Assembly (NCBI GenBank): GCA_003251955.1
Contig: QKDV01000195.1
Coordinates: 1 to 6,048 of the forward strand
Direction of reading: 5' to 3'
Length of the DNA: 6,048 nt
Source: Methanospirillum hungatei
GTDB lineage: Archaea; Halobacteriota; Methanomicrobia; Methanomicrobiales; Methanospirillaceae
Every line of letters begins with the position of its first letter. Position 1 is the stretch's first letter. The translations under genes were made by a program, and so were the position numbers. The notes beneath the pieces are model-generated. The model did not search any database and had not been told where the DNA came from. It saw nothing but the letters and a program-made list of their open reading frames with translations. Positions 1 through 4,200 of this stretch are shown here, piece by piece.

Positions 1-925
1 ACCCTTCAACGACATGGGCTGGATCCTGTCCGCAGGCGATGAACATGGCTGCGATGATATTGGCAGCATGTGCGTTGAACCCGAGTGATCCTGCTCTGGC
101 TGAACCGACCAGGTTCTTGCGTGTATTCACTTCGAGCAGAGATGCGGCGTTGGTCTTGAGTATTGTTCGGATCTGATCGTCGGTGAGTTTGACCCCGGCA
201 GAGACTGTCTTCCCCCTTCCTAGTACAACATTGACTGCTGCCGGTTTTTTGTCTGTACAGAAGTTTCCTGAAAGGGCAACAAGCCGGGCCCCCGTCTCCT
301 GACTGATCAGTTCAGCCGCTTTCTCGCTGGCAATGGTGACCATGTTCATACCCATTGCATCCCCGGTTGTGAAACAGAGTCTGACAAAAACCGAAGTTCC
401 GGCTGTGGTTACCTGAATGTCTGTCAGTTTTCCATGCCGAGTGGTAGCCTGTGCAGCCTCCCTGATCTCGTTCTCATGAGTCTTCACGAAATCAACGACT
501 CTGCGTGCATGGGCCACGCTGTCGGTTGCGAATACCGGGGCACGGGTCATACCGTCAGAGAGGATTCTCACCTCTGCACCTCCGGCAGCCGTAATCAGCC
601 CGCATCCCCTGTTCACTGAAGCAACGAGAGCACCCTCGGTTGTTGCAAGCGGAAGAAAATATGGGCCGTTTGCAAACTCTCCAGATATATGAACCGGCCC
701 GGCAACGCCCACCGGAACCTGAATGGTGCCTATCATATTCTCGCAGTTCCGTTTCACCACTGCATCAGGTTCTATTGAATAGTCTCCGATTTTTGGGAGT
801 GAAATGCCAGTCTCCTCTTCAACGAACCGTCTTCTAACAGCAACCGCCTCACCAGGCGGGAGTTCCTTCTCAAGTGCATAGAGTTTGAGAGACCCTTCCC
901 GGATCCTGCGGAGGTAATCGTCCAT
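1..925 (-). CDS. hmgA: 3-hydroxy-3-methylglutaryl-CoA reductase, class I (partial, C-terminus missing)
   Basis: Reduces HMG-CoA to mevalonate with NADPH, the committed step of the mevalonate route that feeds archaeal isoprenoid lipids; soluble cytoplasmic form with no membrane segment. Reading from ATG at 925 down to base 2 gives 308 open codons without a stop. Class I signatures appear in order: ENMIGTIQVPVGVAGP (62-77, HMG-CoA binding), TTEG with catalytic Glu97, DAMGMNM (189-195, NADPH binding), SGNFCTDKKPAAVN (219-232) with catalytic Lys226, and GQDPAH with catalytic Asp301. The fourth catalytic residue, a C-terminal His, lies in the part beyond the window; archaeal homologues are about 400 residues, so roughly 90-100 are missing. 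The start fits the family N-terminus (MDDYLRRIREG). Only a weak AGGT precedes it. It is divergent from the tRNA methyltransferase gene at 966. Very sure of identity; the catalytic numbering is by motif matching to the human enzyme from memory. Confidence 0.96.
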   Translation of the reverse strand, partial: MDDYLRRIREGSLKLYALEKELPPGEAVAVRRRFVEEETGISLPKIGDYSIEPDAVVKRNCENMIGTIQVPVGVAGPVHISGEFANGPYFLPLATTEGALVASVNRGCGLITAAGGAEVRILSDGMTRAPVFATDSVAHARRVVDFVKTHENEIREAAQATTRHGKLTDIQVTTAGTSVFVRLCFTTGDAMGMNMVTIASEKAAELISQETGARLVALSGNFCTDKKPAAVNVVLGRGKTVSAGVKLTDDQIRTILKTNAASLLEVNTRKNLVGSARAGSLGFNAHAANIIAAMFIACGQDPAHVVEG

Positions 926-965
926 GCATACCTGTTTGTACCCGAAGTGCAATAACAGCTGATGA
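926..965. promoter_or_regulatory. 40-bp divergent intergenic region between HMG-CoA reductase and Trm5
   Basis: The two start codons lie back to back only 40 bp apart, so both promoters must sit here or reach into the opposite coding sequence. No convincing TATA box is visible in either direction; the most AT-rich bits are TGTTTGTA (933-940) and the TTATTGC reading on the minus strand (950-956). No strong Shine-Dalgarno precedes either gene. Assignment as a shared regulatory region rests on gene layout rather than on a recognised motif. Confidence 0.45.
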
Positions 966-1877
966 ATGGGGAAGCAGCAGTGGTGTCTGCGGGTTAACCG
1001 TCAGGGGGCTGAAGCCGTGAGAAGGGCTCTACTTGATGAAGGTACCCTTGATAAGAGTCTCAAGATCAGGCCTGATGGTGATGAACTTCTCTTTCCGGTC
1101 ATCAGCGAGTGTGAGGGATCGATGCTCGCCGAGTTTGAGGAACTTCATCAGCGTGTCCCTCTTCCAAGGCACGAACTGGTAGGTGGGATTGCAATTCTTG
1201 CTGAAGATGATATTATTGGTGCCGCAGCAATTCTTGCCGATCGCCCATCTGTTCATACTGCTCTGTTTGCCGAAAGTGCTGTTGAGGGAGAGTTCAGAAC
1301 CAAACGCTTCAGGATTCTTGCAGGTGAAGAAACAACAGCCACAATCCATACCGAGTATGGAAGAACTTTCAGGATTGATCTTGAGAAGGCGTACTTCTCT
1401 GCACGGCTCGCATCAGAGCGACAGAGGATTGCAGCAATGATGAATGAGGGAGAAGAGGTGCTTGACATGTTTGCTGGTGTCGGCCCGTTTGCAGTCATCC
1501 TTGCCGAAAAAGCTTCAATCGTCTGGGCATGTGATCTCAACCCTGAAGCTGTCTCCCTTCTTATCGAAAACATTGCCCGTAACCGGGTGTCAAATGTCAT
1601 CCCTGTTCTTGCCGATGCTGCAAGTCTTCCTGAAGTGTATGGCAGACGGTTTGACCGCGTGATCATGAACCTGCCGTTGATGGCGGAGACGTTTCTTCCT
1701 GCAGCATCTCTTCTCTGCAAACCGGGGGGTATGATCCATTTCTATGCCCTGGTAGCAGATGAAGAAGATGATACCCCGATATTAAGTAGGATTCCAATCA
1801 GAGCCATGGAAAAGCGGTTTGTGAGATCCTATGCCCCTGGTAGATCCCATGTCGTGTATGATATTGTTGTTGAATGA
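966..1877 (+). CDS. trm5: tRNA (guanine37-N1)-methyltransferase, Trm5 family (archaeal Trm5b-like)
   Basis: Transfers methyl from S-adenosylmethionine to N1 of G37, next to the anticodon, preventing +1 frameshifting. The 303-residue product has a small N-terminal domain (about 1-60, CLRVNRQGAEAVRRALL resembling D1 of Methanocaldococcus jannaschii Trm5), a middle domain with EGEFRTKRF (107-115) and the Rossmann catalytic domain from about 141. Visible motifs are YFSARLASERQR (143-154), the SAM loop DMFAGVGPF (167-175), CDLNPEA (189-195) and MNLP (234-237). By spacing, Arg111, Glu151 and Asn235 match M. jannaschii Arg145, Glu185 and Asn265 (from memory). NLP argues for m1G methylation rather than Taw2-type aminocarboxypropyl transfer. 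It is about 30 residues shorter than the M. jannaschii enzyme, mainly between D1 and D2. A TGA at 963-965 directly precedes the ATG in frame, so no upstream start exists; no clear Shine-Dalgarno. Confidence 0.93.
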   Translation: MGKQQWCLRVNRQGAEAVRRALLDEGTLDKSLKIRPDGDELLFPVISECEGSMLAEFEELHQRVPLPRHELVGGIAILAEDDIIGAAAILADRPSVHTALFAESAVEGEFRTKRFRILAGEETTATIHTEYGRTFRIDLEKAYFSARLASERQRIAAMMNEGEEVLDMFAGVGPFAVILAEKASIVWACDLNPEAVSLLIENIARNRVSNVIPVLADAASLPEVYGRRFDRVIMNLPLMAETFLPAASLLCKPGGMIHFYALVADEEDDTPILSRIPIRAMEKRFVRSYAPGRSHVVYDIVVE

Positions 1878-1918
1878 ACCGGTAGATGATTTCTGTTCCT
1901 GTGATAAGCCAGTCACTC
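1878..1918. other. Convergent 3' junction, 41 bp
   Basis: This gap separates the stop codon of the plus-strand tRNA methyltransferase (TGA 1875-1877) from the stop codon of the minus-strand secreted protein gene (TAA 1919-1921). Both transcripts must end in or just past it. A weak GTGA/TCAC dyad (about 1902-1916) is followed on the plus strand by CTCTTAATAAT. There is no strong stem-loop and no long T run, so I do not call a defined terminator. Confidence 0.3.
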
Positions 1919-2302
1919 TTAATAATATCCGGATTTCTGGGGGACACACTGCTTGCACATGATAGAGACACTCTGTGCAGCGGTTGAAGAGAGACCCAGG
2001 GTTGGATCACCTGACATATTCCGAAGTGTCCTGTAGTCATCCTGGGCATTCTGTTTTAACTGGAAGAGTTTGCGAGCTGAGAGTTCTCCTCCACGGCGGG
2101 TCTGGTTCTCACTCATATCATCGCTGACCGGCATAACTGATGTATTATTCATATACTCTTCAGTGTTCATAGGGTCATCAAATGAGATGAGTGCATATTC
2201 ACGAACTGTATACTCTTCAGTATTGTTCTGCTCCTCTTCTGCAAGTACGATCGGCAGGGTGATCATACCGATCAGAACAAGAAAGAGAGGCAGTCTGTTC
2301 AT
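1919..2302 (-). CDS. Small secreted protein of unknown family with N-glycosylation sequons and a C-terminal CxxC
   Basis: I do not recognise a family. The 127-residue product begins with a convincing signal peptide: MNR, then a hydrophobic stretch LPLFLVLIGMITLPIVLA (4-21), with likely cleavage after VLA and an acidic EEE start to the mature chain. No other membrane segment or anchor is visible, so the mature ~106 residues are predicted to be released or held outside the cell. The mature part is polar and acidic, with five N-x-S/T sequons (Asn26, 52, 53, 66, 95), an NTEEY pentapeptide repeated at 27-31 and 46-50, a charged stretch around RRGGELSARKL (69-79), and a C-terminal CKQC pair (Cys116, Cys119) eight residues from the end, the only cysteines. 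CxxC could form a disulfide or bind metal. An overlapping plus-strand frame (2070-2453) exists, but the signal peptide favours this strand. It is transcribed away from the HTH regulator gene at 2461. Confidence 0.75.
   Translation of the reverse strand: MNRLPLFLVLIGMITLPIVLAEEEQNNTEEYTVREYALISFDDPMNTEEYMNNTSVMPVSDDMSENQTRRGGELSARKLFQLKQNAQDDYRTLRNMSGDPTLGLSSTAAQSVSIMCKQCVPQKSGYY
2152..2224. repeat. Short in-frame direct repeat inside the secreted protein gene
   Basis: TATACTCTTCAGTGTT (2152-2167) recurs as TATACTCTTCAGTATT (2209-2224), 15 of 16 bases identical and offset by exactly 57 bp, which is 19 codons. On the minus strand both copies encode NTEEY. The rest of the 19-residue units agrees only partly (a shared DD pair and a few similar residues), consistent with an old tandem duplication that has diverged. 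Confidence 0.65.
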
Positions 2303-2460
2303 ATATGTCTCATTGGTTTTCAGGGAAAATGAAGGATCTGGTAGTGATATCGTAATTGCTCATACAGAGTACGGAATGGCAATTAGGATTTTTTTTTATC
2401 ATGATATCACCTGTCATCGGCCGGTTCACGGTGTGATTACTCTTATTAGATGATACATCG
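2303..2460. promoter_or_regulatory. Divergent intergenic regulatory region, 158 bp
   Basis: This is the longest non-coding gap in the window, between the start of the secreted protein gene (minus) and the start of the HTH regulator gene (plus). A run of nine T (2389-2397) reads on the minus strand as GATAAAAAAAAATCC, a plausible TATA-like element that would give the secreted protein mRNA a leader of about 60 nt. For the plus-strand gene the best candidate is CTTATTAGATG (about 2442-2452); the usual 25-nt spacing places initiation near 2472, close to its second in-frame ATG. No Shine-Dalgarno is evident on either side. Promoter positions are inferred from AT content and spacing only. Confidence 0.4.
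2344..2410. repeat. Nested inverted repeat in the divergent intergenic region
   Basis: Outer arms GTGATATC (2344-2351) and GATATCAC (2403-2410) are exact reverse complements, and inner arms AATTGC (2354-2359) and GCAATT (2379-2384) are also exact reverse complements, nested between them. The T9 run falls between the right-hand arms. The arms are unevenly spaced, so this is more likely a pair of protein-binding half-sites than one stable hairpin. No bound regulator can be named from sequence; the adjacent HTH protein is the obvious candidate. Confidence 0.4.
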
Positions 2461-2799
2461 ATGAGTATTCATATGGAAAAACTCCCCTGTGAAGATATTG
2501 TCTGGGAATCTCTTCCGGCGATCAGGGCTGCAATAGCAGCGGAGATGGTGGCAACAGGCCTGTCACAAAAGGAGGTTGCGAGCATCCTGGAGATGGCCCC
2601 ATCAGCTGTGTCTCAGTATCTCTCTGGTAAACGGGGGTACCGGATTGAGTTCACTGATGAGGTTAAAAAGGCAATCATGTCCCTTTCAAATGACCTCTGT
2701 GATGGGAAGGTTACGAACCCTGCCCCACGAATCTGTGCGATCTGCACACTCATCAGAGGCACTCATTCATGTGGTGCATGTGGTGAGGGACAGTCTTAA
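2461..2799 (+). CDS. XRE/Cro-type HTH transcriptional regulator with C-terminal CxxC...CxxC (COG2522-like)
   Basis: Predicted cytoplasmic DNA-binding regulator of 112 residues. The N-terminal part KLPCEDIVWESLPAIRAA (7-24) resembles the conserved opening of archaeal COG2522 predicted regulators. A helix-turn-helix follows at about 26-58, with LSQKEVASILEMAPSAVSQY as its core and SGKRG directly after. The tail carries CAIC (92-95) and CGAC (104-107), a four-cysteine set able to hold zinc or an iron-sulfur cluster; Cys10 and Cys80 are additional. Such proteins are thought to be metal- or redox-responsive, but their ligands are generally unknown, so that role is inference. The start could be ATG 2461 or the in-frame ATG 2473 (MEKLPCEDIVW), which suits family N-termini and the candidate promoter spacing; neither has a Shine-Dalgarno. 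It is divergent from the secreted protein gene and convergent with the PAS regulator. It may autoregulate through the inverted repeat upstream. Confidence 0.88.
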   Translation: MSIHMEKLPCEDIVWESLPAIRAAIAAEMVATGLSQKEVASILEMAPSAVSQYLSGKRGYRIEFTDEVKKAIMSLSNDLCDGKVTNPAPRICAICTLIRGTHSCGACGEGQS

Positions 2800-2823
2800 A
2801 ATTAATTGGGAAATGTTTGTGGT
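2800..2823. other. Convergent 3' junction, 24 bp
   Basis: Only 24 bp separate the stop of the HTH regulator (TAA 2797-2799) from the stop of the PAS regulator (TGA reading on the minus strand, 2824-2826). On the minus strand the sequence TTAATTTTAAG just past the PAS stop is moderately T-rich and could help termination, as archaeal terminators often need only T-rich tracts. The two 3' ends very likely overlap as antisense transcripts. Confidence 0.3.
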
Positions 2824-4095
2824 TCAGGGCTCGCGCCAGATAAGAACAACCATGCTGGTTTCACCTGCATGATCCTGAACTGTGGCAGATGACAGGATCA
2901 CTTTCTTCTTTCTCCCTCCTTTGGCCCTGATTGTATACTTAACATCACAAACGGTCTTACCACGAACTGCATCGGCTATAACATTGAGTTCACCATTCAA
3001 CTCAGATGGGATTATCGTATGAGCCGATCCTCCAAGTAGTTCTTCTGCAGGATAACCTGTAATGACCTCTGCCCCATGGTTCCATGAGAGGATTGTCCCC
3101 TGTAGCGTTACAGTCAGAACCCCTTCGGACATAGAGGTCAACAGGACTGAAAGAAGGGCGGACGCTGTTCCACCCTCCTGTAGGCCGGTAACATCCCGTG
3201 TTATGCCAAGGATCTGCTCAACTTTCCCGGAGTGATCTGGTACGGGATAAAGTCGTTGATCAAGCCATCTCGGAATCTGTTGATCGATCATCACCGGGAA
3301 GACTTGGCGGTGAGGAGCAGACGTTTCAGTCACTATCTCCACGGAGTCACGTATGATCTGGGAGGCCTGTTTTTCATAAGGCTCCAGAAGATTTGATCCT
3401 GTCAGGCCCTCTCCTTTACCGTTTGTTGTAGTATACCTGGGATTTGCATACTGGATTGTATAATCCGAAGAAAAGATACAAACCTGTTCCCAGGTCTCTT
3501 CAGCCAGTGTAGAGAATAGGAAATCACTTACACGCCGCTTCTGTTCGGCTTCTCTCCAGTCTGTGATATCCTCAAGAATAAAGGTATGGCCGAGTATGCC
3601 GTCATACATCACCATATCAGCCACAGTCATCCACAGGTGTCGTGGTCTTGTATCTGTGTGAACACGTATCTCTTCGGTAAATGCAACATCGCGATCTGGG
3701 CTCGTGATCCGTGTTCTCATCTCTGAGGTCAACCCCTGGATGCCGAGAAGATCAAGTAGGTTCCTCCCGATGAGATCCTCTTCATCAGACCCCAGGAGAT
3801 CAACAGCAGATAGATTTATATTTGCAATTCTATATCGATCATCAGTCTGGATCACCGCATCTGAGAGGTAACTGAGCACGCGGGTAACTGGAACACGTGG
3901 AGCAAGGTAGTATAATTTTGCCTTTCCCACGTTTCTGACATCGACCATTCCTGAAAGATACATGAGTTCAAGGTATTTTCCCACGGTATTTCTGGACATA
4001 TGAAGATCAAGAGCGAGCTCAGAGACCGTCATCCCCTTCTGGTTCTCTTTGAGGATCTCCTCTATGCTCGCAATATAATATTCATAATTATCCAT
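2824..4095 (-). CDS. Winged-HTH and triple-PAS sensor/transcriptional regulator
   Basis: Predicted soluble one-component regulator, 423 residues from ATG 4095. The N-terminal winged helix spans about 1-66: VSELALDLHMSRNTVGKYLE contains the recognition helix and NVGKAKLYYLAP the wing. Three PAS domains follow: about 70-180 (ending LEDITDWREAE), 190-305 (ending GITRDVTGLQE) and 310-422 (EGVLTVTLQGTILSWNHGAEVITGY, partly shown). The chain stops right after the third PAS, with no HisKA, HATPase or receiver domain, so the signal is probably passed to DNA by the winged helix. No transmembrane segment is visible; the sensed ligand is unknown. This architecture is familiar in Methanomicrobiales. A GTG at 4143 would add 16 residues, but an archaeal TATA-like box lies between it and ATG 4095, favouring the shorter form and a leaderless or nearly leaderless mRNA. 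It is divergent from the DUF255 gene, a possible target. Confidence 0.87.
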   Translation of the reverse strand: MDNYEYYIASIEEILKENQKGMTVSELALDLHMSRNTVGKYLELMYLSGMVDVRNVGKAKLYYLAPRVPVTRVLSYLSDAVIQTDDRYRIANINLSAVDLLGSDEEDLIGRNLLDLLGIQGLTSEMRTRITSPDRDVAFTEEIRVHTDTRPRHLWMTVADMVMYDGILGHTFILEDITDWREAEQKRRVSDFLFSTLAEETWEQVCIFSSDYTIQYANPRYTTTNGKGEGLTGSNLLEPYEKQASQIIRDSVEIVTETSAPHRQVFPVMIDQQIPRWLDQRLYPVPDHSGKVEQILGITRDVTGLQEGGTASALLSVLLTSMSEGVLTVTLQGTILSWNHGAEVITGYPAEELLGGSAHTIIPSELNGELNVIADAVRGKTVCDVKYTIRAKGGRKKKVILSSATVQDHAGETSMVVLIWREP

Positions 4096-4120
4096 TGGTA
4101 GAAGGAGTTTATTGGCGACA

Positions 4121-4137
4121 CTATTTAATCTATTCGC
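4121..4137 (-). promoter_or_regulatory. Probable TATA/BRE promoter of the PAS regulator gene
   Basis: On the minus strand GCGAATA (4137-4131, possible BRE) is followed by GATTAAATAG (4130-4121, TATA-like). Its centre lies about 30 nt upstream of ATG 4095, so transcription would begin within a few bases of that codon. This spacing fits leaderless archaeal mRNAs and decides the start codon in favour of 4095 over GTG 4143. Assigned by pattern and spacing only. Confidence 0.5.
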
Positions 4138-4200
4138 AATCACAAGTTTTTCTAGTCACCGATGTAAGTTATCATCAATAAAAAATGATTGAGTTAAATA
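4138..4200 (+). promoter_or_regulatory. Candidate promoter region of the DUF255 gene
   Basis: The 60 bp before ATG 4201 are AT-rich, with TTATCATC (4169-4176) and AATAAAAAA (4177-4185) as overlapping TATA-like options. The former lies about 28 nt before the ATG, which would suit a leaderless transcript. ATCAT (4171-4175) and ATGAT (4185-4189) form a small dyad around the A tract. No Shine-Dalgarno is present. The region is back to back with the PAS regulator promoter, so one bound protein could affect both genes. Confidence 0.35.

Noticed and set aside
434..837. Two plus-strand frames (434-619 and 640-837) inside the HMG-CoA reductase gene
   Set aside because: Both are antisense to well-conserved HMG-CoA reductase motifs and have no recognisable content.
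1253..1720. 155-codon minus-strand frame within the Trm5 gene
   Set aside because: It lies wholly antisense to the strongly conserved catalytic domain of Trm5; its Arg/Ser/Ala-rich composition is typical of a shadow frame.
1902..1916. GTGA/TCAC hairpin as an intrinsic terminator
   Set aside because: A four-base stem with an eight-base loop and no following T run is too weak to call.
2389..2397. Run of nine T as a terminator
   Set aside because: No gene on the plus strand ends upstream of it; both flanking genes start from this region. It reads better as an A-tract promoter element on the minus strand.
2070..2453. 127-codon plus-strand frame over the secreted protein gene and its upstream region
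   Set aside because: It is antisense to a frame with a convincing signal peptide, runs through the intergenic inverted repeat and T9 tract, and its Ser-rich sequence shows no domain.
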